Positions 1-25,392 of a DNA stretch of 64,000 nt are shown here, piece after piece. Location: NCBI GenBank assembly GCA_009746045.1, contig RPFO01000106.1:2388211-2452210 (forward strand), in the 5' to 3' direction. Position 1 is the first letter of the stretch. Each line of letters begins with the position of its first letter. Below the pieces are notes generated by a model. The model was not told the DNA's origin and did no database searches. It saw only the letters and a program-made list of their open reading frames with translations. The stretch is from Mesostigma viride (lineage: Eukaryota > Streptophyta > Mesostigmatophyceae > Mesostigmatales > Mesostigmataceae). A program made the position numbers and the translations under genes.

Positions 1-15293
<15,293 letters not shown>

Positions 15294-15829
15294 TCGCGTG
15301 ACGCATACGTCACAGACCGGGATATATTGTCAAGTAGGTACTCTCAATTGGCCAAGGATACCGCACCTCGAAAACTCGAACCCTCCCACCTTCTCCAGTG
15401 CGAAAGCGAGGACCCCTTTTCCAGGACCCTTCTACAGGTGGATGAGGGTGAGCGTTGTTCATTGTAATGTCGACGTCTGTACCTATAGTAGTGGTAGTGT
15501 ATAATTATAATGTTTTGCAGTTTAGCAGCGGTGCGTCAGTTGGCACTGCCTGTTTATATACTAGCATGGAATTCTAGGCAGCTAGCCTCTTCCTCTGGTT
15601 GTGGCGACCCTGTTGATGCTCAATTTCGGCTTGCCTGTCTTTGCATGATATGGCCTCCACGGTAGAAGCATAGACCTTCACGGTGGAGACAGCTATTCCT
15701 GGACGTACATGGCGGTCCAATGTCGTGTAGGGACTAGAGAAGTATAGAAAGATGCCATTGGAATTGGAAAAGTTGGACACAGGTCTGTTGAAAACCTTGG
15801 ATACGCATGTTTGATATAACAAGTATGTT
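15294..15829. other. 3' flank of the TMCO4-like gene
   Basis: Contains a TGTAA at 15463-15467, a candidate polyadenylation signal of the type used by green algae. I see no coding or repeat signal in the rest. Confidence 0.35.
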
Positions 15830-16215
15830 CATATCAATGGAGGGAGTTGTGGGTGAAGCCTGGGTATGCCCCAAAACACCCTCAGGCGCCGGGAGAGGCC
15901 TTTATATTCTCCCAAACCGGCACCTCCGGCTGAATGAGTTCCAAGCCTATCTGTGGCCACTGGACCATGAGGCAGCCCTACTGCACCCGCGATGCTTTTG
16001 CTTTGTCGAAGCTTTATAACACCCACAGGGGATGCCGGATCGTTTCGACGGGTACGTCCGATTGTGCGCCCTTTGGCATGGCTGCGCGGCATCAGGGAAG
16101 CGGGGGGGTCTCTGCCCGGCCCCTGCCTGCTGTACACACTAAGGGATTAAAAGCACTCTGGTGCTCCGTGACTCCCCAACAGGAGCACGTGCTTAGTTAA
16201 TTAATTGATCAATCA
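15830..16215 (+). mobile_element. Family I L1-like element, 3' UTR only
   Basis: Similar to the 3' UTR of the element at 25402-27296 (GATGCCGGATCGTTT, GCCCTTTGGCATGG, GGGATTAAAAGCAC). It ends in two adjacent small hairpins (AGCAC-TCTG-GTGCT; then CTCC plus CCAAC plus AGGAG), followed by TTAGTTAATTAATT. It is 5'-truncated; no ORF1 is present. Confidence 0.7.
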
Positions 16216-16666
16216 GCTAATCATGTGCTACGAATTGCATTATACAGCAGTTCGCAGGGGATCCACCCAGGCATATTCAATTTCATATTTAAAGTTGCTG
16301 CCTCATGTTTACGTTATTCAACTGTTCATTCATGCATATGCAAGCTAGATTCATAAGGAGACTCGATCAGGGGGTGCAAACTGTTTTATCAAGGCGGACG
16401 TACTGTCAATATTCCGGCTGGCTGACTGTAATGCATGCATGCACAACAAGGATTGGGGGTGGGGATCAGGGCATTCATACATCGATCAGCCATGCTCACT
16501 CGGCCGGCCCTGATCAGTGGCCGGCATATAACTGAGCTAGATCAGCCATGGCTCATAACGTGGCCATTTCGCTTGCAAGCGCCTCAGCCTATGTATGTCT
16601 TGAAAGCACCTCATCTTCACAGCGTCGATCGGCTCCGCATCGATCAGCTTCGCATCAGGGTACTTT
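16216..16666. other. AT-richer intergenic stretch, no supported feature
   Basis: Lies between two retroelement 3' ends. Short direct words (GATCAGC, CATGCATGCA) recur, but nothing codes or resembles a known element. Confidence 0.3.
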
Positions 16667-16905
16667 CTTGTGGTATTGCACCCTCAGCTGCGCCCGCACC
16701 ATGATGCGGAGAGAGCTGTGATGTCCGCGTGGCCTGCCCACTTGGGGCAGTTCACGACTAGAAGCTATTTATGGCGCCCTCCCTTGTTGTGTAAACAGAG
16801 GTTGGAGGTGTCTTTTACTGACGCTGTATCGGCACTCACGTGATGTGCACAGTAACGTGCTTATTATTGTATTATATACAATTATATCATATTATTATTA
16901 TTACA
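16667..16905 (+). mobile_element. Short retroelement copy related to 10090-10277
   Basis: Shares GCGGAGAGAGC, CGTGGCCTGCCCACTTGG, GGCGCCCTCCC, TTGTTGTGTA and CACGTGCTTATTATT-like 3' end with the copy in the TMCO4-like gene. The tail here is an irregular TATTATTA run. SINE, or truncated 3' end of a long element, is undecided. Confidence 0.55.
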
Positions 16906-17045
16906 CACATATGATCGATCTGTAGCTAAGGCCTAAGATGTTACTGCCATGCTATCTAGATGTCCATGACTATTCATGGACGCATAGTTTCGTAGCTAGC
17001 TAGGCCTCCCGAAGTCCTGCGAGGACGACATGATGACGGGATAGC

Positions 17046-18291
17046 TCAGTGAGTGCTCCATCCCGGGGAAGCCCGGGGGGGCTTCCACAGTTTCTTGTTG
17101 ACATAAAGGTCCCCGCCCCGCCAGATCAATTGGGGCTTCTCGGGGTTGGTGTTGTGGCGGATGTAGTCGGGCCACTGATCGCGGCGTTGCTGCTGCTGGG
17201 CTGGCGTCAGGTCGTCGTCAAGCGACCAGGAGGTGTTCACCAGCTTCTTGCGGCGAGATCTAGAGGAACCGAACTCGGGCTGTGATGTCGCTGAAGGTGA
17301 GGACCACTGGAGGGGTCCCAGCCTTGGCCCGTGGATGGGGCAGGCGGTAGGCGCCCTGCAGTGTCGCACCTGGCAGCTCCATGCACGCCAAGAGTTGTTT
17401 CTTCAGCTCGTCGAGAAAAGAGTCTGGCTGGGGGCTCCTCCGGCTGCATGTCGAAGCGCCTGAGGATGACCCGGCAGCGGCGACGGTCGCGGTCAGCGGC
17501 CTCGCGGCGCGTGTCTTCCAGCATCTGGAGCTTGGTGGTGATGGCAGTCGTGCATAGAGGATGCCTGGCTCTTGAGCAGGTCAGCCCAGGAGCTAGGCGC
17601 GAGTCGAGGGGTCATCGCTATAGCCCTACCAGCAGGTTGGGCGGCCTTGGTGGCCGTTCGCTCGGCAATCTCGGGGACCTGCGTGGCCAGCCGGCGTCTA
17701 CCTTGGTAGCAACTGCCTCAAGTTTCATGCATGGTGCCTTGGCCGACTCGGCCTTCCACCTGGTTAAGGCGGGTGGTCACAGTGGCTGTGGCCTCGGAAA
17801 CTTTGGTGGCAATGTGCTCTTGCGTAGCAGTAAACTGTCAGAGGCTTGAGCTTTTAAAAGTGCGACTCGATGGCTTCAATGTTGTTGACCTTGGCCGAGA
17901 GAGTGTTGAGAGGGCCGTCAGGCGCGTTCAGGGCGGCGAGCTGCTCAGCCATCGGCGCCAGCTGCTCCGCCACTGCAGCTCGGATGGAGTCCGTGCTGGG
18001 GGAGGTGCCGCTCTGCGAGGATGCTGCCTGAGCTGCTGTGGCTGCCCGTCTGCGCTCATGCAGGAGGCTCCTGAGGCCAGCGTAGCCAATCTGGGTGATG
18101 TCCTGGGCGTCGCAGCGCAGGTAGCTGCACATGATGACTGCCTTCAAGTACGCCTCTGGTTCTTGAAGCAGCCATTCCCAGTCGGGCTTGGTGACCTTGT
18201 CGCCAGGGGTAGGCAGAAAAAGTTCGTCATGGCGGGCCAGGAACTTGATAACATCATCACATTGTTCCTTCGTGAGCGTAAAGATTTCCAA
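17046..18291 (-). pseudogene. ORF1-type protein of family I element, frameshifted
   Basis: The N-terminal part (18291-17854) reads MEIFTLTKEQCDDVIKFLAR, then WEWLLQEPEAYLKAVIMCSY, then an Ala/Gln-rich coiled-coil-like stretch. The C-terminal part (17369-17046) carries LDDDLTPAQQQQRRDQWPDY and IWRGGDLYVNKK, the block shared by all ORF1 copies here. Frames change between these parts, so it is probably dead. By analogy with L1 ORF1p it would be an RNA-binding retrotransposition cofactor. Confidence 0.65.
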
Positions 18292-18859
18292 GATGCAAAA
18301 ATCCCGCTGGCCAGCGCCGAAGCGGCGGACATCCCATTTGCATGGTATGGGAAGTTCGGGTTTTCTTGGGAATGGGCGACGAATTTGGTGTAGAGCATTG
18401 CGTCGAGGCAGGCAGACCGGGGGGATCGAGAGCTGGGATCAGCGCGAGAGGGTTGGCGTCCGCAGAAGTTGATGCATGTCGCACGTGCTGCATGCTGTCG
18501 ACGGGAATGCCGACAGCAGCTGGATTTGTTTGTCAAGGCTGCGTTTTGGTGCATGGCATAATTTGCAAAATACTGCGTTACTGTCAGCCGGGTAGCCGAT
18601 TATACTAGCAGATGGGTCTTGAAAAGACGCATCTGGTGCAAGTAGCCCGATCGACTGAATTTGGGGCTCGATCAGACGCAAAAGTTCTGAGCTCCGCCGT
18701 CAGTCATCGGTCCGCTCGTGGCTCGTGGCTCGTGGCTTGTTCGCTCTCATATATTGCGTAACAGCTTTGAAAAATTGAAATTAAGACGCATCTGATGCAA
18801 GAAGCCCGATCGACTGAATTTGGGTCTCAGACGCAAAAGTTCTGAGCTCCGCCGTCAGT

Positions 18860-18936
18860 CATGTCCGCTCGTGGCTCGTGGCTCGTGGCTCGTGGCTCGT
18901 GGCTCGTGGCTCGTGGCTCGTGGCTCGTGGCTCGTT
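18860..18936 (-). repeat. Heptamer array in the element leader
   Basis: About ten CTCGTGG (minus: CCACGAG) units in tandem; shorter runs of the same heptamer lie at 18711-18740 and 19088-19104. The same heptamer, two copies, forms the 5' terminus of other family II elements (31375-31396, 31635-31650, 56895-56912). Confidence 0.85.
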
Positions 18937-20580
18937 CGCTCTCACATATTGCGTAACAGCTTTGGAAAATTATATCAGTGTGTGCGTCTTAGAAAGGCGA
19001 AGCCGATTGTGATATTTGCACGGCCGAATTTGGTGCACAATTAACGTGAAACGGTTATGAGCTCCGCCGTCAGCCATGGCTACTGACCTCGTGGCTCGTG
19101 GCTCGTCACCAAGATGCTGCGCAAGGAACTTAACCCTATATCCCATTTGTTTTGCCTATGCACTAGCAATTGAGGATTTGTACATACGCTGAGTAATTTG
19201 CCATATATTTCCGACATTCTTAGTCACAGGCGCTTGCATGGGCCAAGCCGGGCACGTGGCCCGCGCAGATCAGGTAGACACATCAGATAGACAGGCTAGA
19301 GCTGGCCCTCAACAGCCCAGGCGTTTTGTCCTCACATGGCGTGGCCCAGGCTGCGTGCGGCTGGGACGCCGGCGCCATCCATGGACTTTCTTTCCATGAT
19401 AATAGGCTAGGCATTAAATTGAAAAAAGAAAAATTGGAACATATCTCCGTTGGGAGCACACTGATGTCAGCACATATCCCTGAGAAGGGGCATATCATTG
19501 GCTTATAATTTTAATGCATTCTGGGCTAATCCTGCAAGGGTAGGGTGTAAACTACACAGGTGCTCTGGGTGCACAAAGGGCACCTGCACATACCACTACT
19601 ACAGTATGTATTCCAGCAGAGGTGCGGACATATAGGGTGGAAGATCATCATGGCTAAACAATGCCGCTAGTCTGAGCATGGCGTCTCAGCAGAGAGTGAG
19701 CCGTCTCTGCATATAGGCAAATTAAGCTTGGCTCAATATTAAAGCATCGTCCGTGGCCGGGGATCGTCCTAGCTGATCATATGCGCACATGCGCGTAAGG
19801 CGTGGGCGCCACGTGCTAAGCTATGAGCCGGCCTGACTAGTAGTCCACACTTAACTGCTATATACACTACAGCAGAACCAGAACTGGAGGTTCCTCTATC
19901 TCCATACCGCTAGTCCTCCGGGTGGAGTGTGCCATGGTTTGGTCGGTCTTTCCCCACTCCACCATCAAGTGCGAGGACGCAGATGGGGCAGTCCTCTACT
20001 ACTACTCACCATCCAACCACCGCCCGGCCCGACATCACCGTGCTTGACTACGATGGGCATGCACAGGGTAACTTGCCACCTGCTCGATCATCGATGTCTC
20101 CGTGGCTCGGCTGCTTTCCGGTCGCCACATTCTCCGGGCGGCTGTGGATGCCGGCCGGCTGCTGCGGCGCTGTGGCTGAGCGCGACAAGTTTGCCTCCTA
20201 CGGCAATGTGGGGCCCCGGCACCGGGTCATGAATCCCCTTTGCATGTCCATGAGGAGTTCGGGGCCATGCAGGGCCCCGGCAAGACGGCGGTGTTTTTTC
20301 ACGATCGAGTGCTGCCAGCGCCGTGAAGACCGCCTCGACCTCGAGGGTCATGCAGGTCACCGCCCCGTGGGCTGCCTGCATGCGTGCTCCTCGTATATCA
20401 ATGGCGGCAGCGCCTGTCACTTGCCCTCACTCGCACCGTGGCTAGCTGATGTGTTATTCCGCCGCGTCTGGGCCTACTTTGTCGCGACCCAGGCGGTCTA
20501 GATCCCTCCCAGCCTGGCACCAGGCCGGGCCTCAGTGCATGGTGCCTTCAGGGCCGGCAGCGATGTTGCTGCGGGTCGTA

Positions 20581-20920
20581 GTTAAAGCCCCGACCGGCTG
20601 AGCTATGGCGGTCGGTCACGTTGAGCTTGGGATCGATAAGGTGAACACAGAGAACTGCTGTCGGAGCTGGCCAACCACTGGTTTATGTCTTAGCCAGCAA
20701 AGCCTATCCGGTTAGCTGTAACCGTTGGACAAGCTAGCTGTCCGTACCGACCCGGATAAGGCCCCGGACTGGGGCCTAGGTGGCGCGGGCCCTAGGCGCC
20801 GCCCTTAGACCGGTCGACCGCATCGGACCGCCGGATTATAGCCGGCGGCTTAGCGGACGCTAGCGGAAGGCGTGCGGACGGACATGGGGAACTTAGAGCC
20901 AGATCCTAGGGCTCTAGAGT
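20581..20920 (-). repeat. 340-bp terminal direct repeat, copy 1
   Basis: Begins GTTAAAGCCCCGACCGGCTG and ends GGCTCTAGAGT. It differs from copy 2 (21780-22119) at only about four positions, so the insertion is young. It lacks the TG...CA ends of a classical LTR. The stop codon of the enclosed ORF (20914-20916) lies just inside its edge. Confidence 0.9.
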
Positions 20921-21759
20921 AGAGGGGCCGTAAGCTCCAACCGCGTAATTGGAGCCTCTGCGCCTGAAGAAGAAGACGCGCCGGCATCCACCTTGCGCAG
21001 GGATGGCAGAGCGGCCGAGGCAGTCGGCTTGGACTGCGCACTCTTGAAGCATGAGATCAAATACAGCATGCCCTCGTCGAAACTGACAGCACTCTTCTTT
21101 TTGAGTTCCGTCGCTATGGTCAGATGCACATCCGACGACAGGTCGCATTTCTTGAGAAATCGATTGCACAGGAAAATGGGCTTGAGAGTATCTAGCAGCT
21201 TGTGCTTGTGCACGAAGACCTGGAAATCACGAGCAGCCCCGGGCAAATTTGCCTTATTGACTGCATAGCCCTCGAAATCGTTGAAGGCTTGCTCGTCGGC
21301 CTCTTCCTTAGACCGCGACAAGTGGGCATCTAGACCGTTGTAAAAAACTTCCCAGGTTTGTTTGTTGTCGTCCGCAATGCGAACTAGATTGGAAATGTTT
21401 GGGTGCTTGGTTGTACTGCAGAATACTGCACGGAACTTGCCAATCAGCTCCGAATCTTTGTCCGCGCGTCCATCGCGCAGACGCTTGAGAGCAGCCAGAA
21501 AATCTGCTGCGTCGTCCGCCGTATAGTCGGCAGGTAGATCAGCGGGCACCTCCGTTTGCTTCAGAGGGCCGCGATTCAATGCATCGTCAGCAGCAAGCAT
21601 CAAATGCTTGAACTGCTTGGCCAGTTCAGGTTGCGCCACGAGGGTTTGCATCAACCTCGTGGCCTCGTCCGCACTAAAGCGTGGCAGGACGGTCCCTGCG
21701 GCCTCGCCACTTGGCGTATCTGTGTGTTCGCCCGTGCGGCTCCGTGTACCGGAAGCCAT
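20914..21759 (-). CDS. 281-residue ORF between direct repeats, possibly gag-like
   Basis: One open frame fills the space between the repeats, from an ATG 20 nt past the upstream repeat to a stop a few bases into the downstream one. It is mostly helical-looking and charged (FSADEATRLMQTLVAQPELA, ADDAADFLAALKRLRDG, LKPIFLCNRFLKKCDLSSDV), ending in a Ser-rich tail. There is no zinc knuckle, protease, integrase or reverse transcriptase motif. The position suggests a capsid-type protein of a non-autonomous element, but I do not recognise the family. The frame is intact, unlike most transposon ORFs here. Confidence 0.6.
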   Translation of the reverse strand: MASGTRSRTGEHTDTPSGEAAGTVLPRFSADEATRLMQTLVAQPELAKQFKHLMLAADDALNRGPLKQTEVPADLPADYTADDAADFLAALKRLRDGRADKDSELIGKFRAVFCSTTKHPNISNLVRIADDNKQTWEVFYNGLDAHLSRSKEEADEQAFNDFEGYAVNKANLPGAARDFQVFVHKHKLLDTLKPIFLCNRFLKKCDLSSDVHLTIATELKKKSAVSFDEGMLYLISCFKSAQSKPTASAALPSLRKVDAGASSSSGAEAPITRLELTAPLL

Positions 21760-21779
21760 CGGGATTTTTATGAATACAA

Positions 21780-22119
21780 GTTAAAGCCCCGACCGGCTGA
21801 GATATGGCGGTCGGTCACGTTGAGCTTGGGATCGATAAGGTGAACACAGAGAACTGCTGTCGGAGCTGGCCAACCACTGGTTTATGTCTTAGCCAGCAAA
21901 ACCTATCCGGTTAGCCGTAACCGTTGGACAAGCTAGCTGTCCGTACCGACCCGGATAAGGCCCCGGACTGGGGCCTAGGTGGCGCCGGCCCTAGGCGCCG
22001 CCCTTAGACCGGTCGACCGCATCGGACCGCCGGATTATAGCCGGCGGCTTAGCGGACGCTAGCGGAAGGCGTGCGGACGGACATGGGGAACTTAGAGCCA
22101 GATCCTAGGGCTCTAGAGT
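21780..22119 (-). repeat. 340-bp terminal direct repeat, copy 2
   Basis: Near-identical to 20581-20920. On the ORF's strand this is the upstream copy and would carry the promoter; the ORF starts only 20 nt beyond it. No tRNA primer-binding site is recognisable in those 20 nt. Confidence 0.9.
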
Positions 22120-22592
22120 TACTCAACTGTCGTAGTTTTGTGCTGTAGTTAGTTGTACCTTAATTGTGCAGCTGGCGTGATCCTTGCATGCCAGTCCGTA
22201 CGTGGACCAGATTACTATTATTTTCTTCAGGGTTCGTCTTCTTTGATTTCGGGGTTTTCCTTCTGTTGCATGCCGATCTCACGTCCGTAATTTATCATTC
22301 TCAATGAATATATATTCCCTAGCTGGGGTAATTGCTGGGGTTACAGTAGGTCAGTGCTGAGCTAGGGGGCCCCTGCCAGGGCTTGTGGTCGACGTGGATT
22401 CGACCGCCCCGGCCTCCAGTATGTATACTGGCTTCCCCCCTGCGGTCTGCCGGAGCTGGAGGTAGGTCGGCCATAATATATATAGCCCCCGTCGCCGTTG
22501 TTGCTGCGCCAGGGTCAAGTCGTCGTCCACAGTCTGAGCGTGCAGGAAGTCCTCGATCGAGAGCTTCTTGCGGCATGAAAGAAACAACAGCT

Positions 22593-23915
22593 TATCCGCC
22601 CCGGGTTGGCAAATACGTGTGCGGGGTATAATACGTGGACTTAAAATACGCGTATTATACGTGGGGGGTATAAAATACGCGGCGGTAAAATACGTGACAG
22701 TTTTTGTGGTCCAATTGTCAGTCACCCAATTAGCACGCTCCTTGATGATGGTCATGCAGTTATTGCAACTGAAATTTGGTGTATATGCTTATTTATTAAA
22801 ATCTTCCATTTATGCCCTGGAATCCTATCTGATTATGATTTGTTAAATGCAGGGGGGAGCAGGCTGCAACGGGAATAGTAAGGAATCAATTAATTAATTG
22901 ATTGTAAGGAAAGCCATCCACTATATAATGCATGAGAGGACATAAGACACAACTTCCGAGAAGGAGGGGTGACGTGCCCTCCTTTGTACTGGATCATGAT
23001 GCCGGCCACCAATGATCTGCTTGAAAGAGGCGCTCTCAGCCGCATTGAAGGCAATGCCGTTCTCGATAAAAAATTCGGCAGCCAGCAGCTGGACACCTTT
23101 CTCGTCGACGGGAACCAGCCATTTGGTGATGCTCAGCTGGCCTTTGCTGGGAACCGACGACAAGTCAGCCGGCGCAGCCCCTCCCATCTCCGCCATTGCC
23201 CTGTTCAAATTGTGCTGCTTCTTGGCGTCTGACTGCTGCGACTTGTTGTTATACATCCTGAGAAACCTGCTCCGGATATTCGGTGGAATTTTGTCGCAGG
23301 GTAACATCCCTTCCCCTGCGATTCCGGCAAAGTGTGCACGGACTCGGAATACGCTGATTGCGCATGCCCCCGCCCCGTATGAGAACTTCTTGTTGCAAAA
23401 TGAGCAGAACTTATTCGACACAAACTGCGTGTTGTTACTAACAGCATCTGTGACTGCTTCTTTCTTCTCGAGAACGAAATCCCATTCAGGCCCTTTCTTC
23501 TTCATGGCTGCAAATCAAAAATGGCTGCACACTGTCGCACAGTCGCACTGGCCTCGTCGTCGCTATATTGCATTACACCGTCAGTAGCACAGCTGGCATT
23601 TGCTGGCACACTGTTATTATGCGTTATGTACCTACTAGTCCTAGCTGTCTCCTACCGGCCAAACATTTTGCAAGGCTTGCGCTTAATGAAAAGAACTGTA
23701 CGCATCTACTTCTAGTAGTAAAAATCTCAAATGTGCAGTGGGCGCACCGCGCCCAGAACCTGGGCACCGCGCCAGTGCCCGCTGCCCGCTGGTACCCCCG
23801 AAAAATTCTAAGTCCAAACCGCGTGGTCAGACGTAAAATACGCGGAGGCCCAAAATATGCTTTATCCCGCATTTTTTCGCATTCGTACGGCGTACAGACC
23901 AACCCGGTATCCGCC
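22593..23915 (-). mobile_element. hAT-like DNA transposon with 8-bp target duplication
   Basis: Element 22601-23907 (1307 bp) is bracketed by TATCCGCC at 22593-22600 and 23908-23915, the 8-bp duplication typical of hAT elements. Ends are inverted: CCGGGTTGG at 22601 and its complement CCAACCCGG at 23899-23907. Subterminal repeats of AAATACG(C/T)G crowd the left end (22610-22700) and recur on the right (about 23835), as expected for transposase binding sites. It interrupts ORF1 of the host L1-like element. Confidence 0.85.
22921..23505 (-). CDS. hAT-like transposase N-terminal part (BED zinc finger, start of DUF659-like region)
   Basis: 194 codons from ATG at 23505. The BED-type finger shows FCSFCNKKFSYGAG (C-x2-C) and RAHFAGIAGEGMLPC, the plant/algal hAT pattern. 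FFIENGIAFNAAESASFKQI matches the start of the DUF659 region of such transposases. The protein stops there, whereas full hAT transposases run about 600 residues or more with an RNase H-like core and a C-terminal dimerisation domain. The element is therefore a deletion derivative needing a transposase in trans, unless the short protein acts as a DNA-binding regulator. Confidence 0.75.
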   Translation of the reverse strand: MKKKGPEWDFVLEKKEAVTDAVSNNTQFVSNKFCSFCNKKFSYGAGACAISVFRVRAHFAGIAGEGMLPCDKIPPNIRSRFLRMYNNKSQQSDAKKQHNLNRAMAEMGGAAPADLSSVPSKGQLSITKWLVPVDEKGVQLLAAEFFIENGIAFNAAESASFKQIIGGRHHDPVQRRARHPSFSEVVSYVLSCII

Positions 23916-25392
23916 ATGCATGTAATCAAAGCGGTGAGGAGCACGGGAGCCGGGCCAGCCTTACCCGGCGGCCGGCGCGCGCGGGGAAGGCGGAAAGCCG
24001 ACATCCGCATGCAGCTCACCATGCAGTGAGTTGCATTCAATGGGGTAACTCGAGAATGTCGCGCTTAAATGCTATACTCAGACATGCATGGCAATTAGAG
24101 ACTCGGACTCCTTTATACCTGCCATCTGGTTGACGGAAGTGCTTGACGATGACATATGTTATGGCCGCGCTTGGTGATGTCGGCCTCCTCGCGGAGGTCG
24201 AGCGTTTGTTGCTTGAGCTGACAGCTAGTGCCGCGAATCATGGTGGCCGGATCGAGGCGGTGTCCAGAGGTGGTGTGGTGCTTCAGCATATGTCGGTCCC
24301 GGTCTGACATATTATATGCATGAAACCTGGGCGGCCCCTGGAGGTCTCAGGGTGGGAGCGCTATAGGATCATCGTCGGCTGGGCCAGCCTAGGTGCATGC
24401 TGGCCGGGCGGCAATGTCCTTCACCGCCTGGGCGGTGTCAGAGGCCTGCACATGCGGTGTTTTGCATACACTCAATGGCGATGGCGCTGTCGTGGAGGCG
24501 CTTGTCGATGTCGAGGAGCTGGGCGGTGATCGATGGCGGCAGTGGATGCTGTGGTGGCGCCGTGGCGGTACGTGGACGGAGGTGGAGGCGAGGAAGGTGG
24601 AGGTGGAGGTGACTGTCAGTGGTGGAAAGGTGATCGAGCCGGAGCTCAGCGCAGCAAGCGTGCTGACCTTTGCTGCCACACTGACCTGCATGCAGCGAGT
24701 ATAGCCGGGAGTCACGTGCTGCTTGAGGACCTCCGAGGGAGCGGAATGTGGGTACAGAAATGGAAGGAGCCCAGATCTTGCCATCAGAGCGCGTGAGGAC
24801 TCGGGAGCAGAGAAATATGATGTGCTGGAGTTGCAGGGCCGGCCGGGGGGCCGGGGTTCCACTGCATGCGTCACGATTAAAGGTGACGGGGCAGTTGCCA
24901 GTTGGTGCCATCCGGCTGCCGGGATCGATGAGGCGGTTGATGCTGTTAAGATGGAGGCACAGCTCATATATGAAGCGATCGAGGCGTACTAAGTCCGCAT
25001 AGAATGAAGATGCATGCAGTGCAGGGCAGTGGCCAGTGCTCGGGATCGACATGTTGGTCCAGTCGTGCTCGTCGACATTGAAGGGTTGGGGCCGAAAGCG
25101 CGATTCTTGGCTGCATGGGCGCGGCCGGGGCTGTTAATTGGGAGATCGATCTGCGTTTGGGATCAGGCGATGCCAAGGGCCGGATCAAGGCCGCAGGTAC
25201 GTGGAGCCGAGTGAACTACTAACGCTTGAGCATTGTCACCGCTGCCTCAGTGCTATAGGCCGGGCGGAGCTGCGGGCGTATTTTAATTCTTGGCTCATCA
25301 CACTGATCACAGCTGCGCCCAGGCAGCCTGCGTTCCTCCAGCCGCCAGGCTGCGCAATCCTATACCGGTACGAGCCACGAGTCACGAGTCTG

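Larger units (their letters stand above)
16906..19110 (-). mobile_element. Family I L1-like element, ORF1 only, with duplicated leader
   Basis: Minus-strand element with ORF1 remnants at 18291-17046. On the far side, 19110-18560 carries the 5' leader. The leader motif (GACGGCGGAGCTCA, TTACGCAATAT and a CGTCTT hairpin) occurs about three times in tandem, interspersed with CTCGTGG heptamers. No reverse transcriptase is seen. The 3' boundary near 16905 is approximate. Confidence 0.65.
19880..22302. mobile_element. 2.4-kb insertion with 340-bp direct repeats and one ORF
   Basis: Interrupts the host element's 3' UTR: host sequence stops at CACTACAGCAG (19879) and resumes at TATATATTCCCTAGCTGG (about 22303). 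Inside are two direct repeats (20581-20920, 21780-22119) around a 281-codon minus-strand ORF. Left (19880-20580) and right (22120-22302) flanks hold only frame-broken sequence. GTCGTAGTT at 20575-20583 and 22129-22137 might be a target duplication of the repeat-bearing part, implying two nested insertions. Class is unresolved: LTR-derivative or DIRS-like are the options. Confidence 0.6.

Noticed and set aside
20581-22119. Classical LTR retrotransposon
   Set aside because: Repeats lack TG...CA ends, there is no primer-binding site and no pol gene; kept as unclassified.
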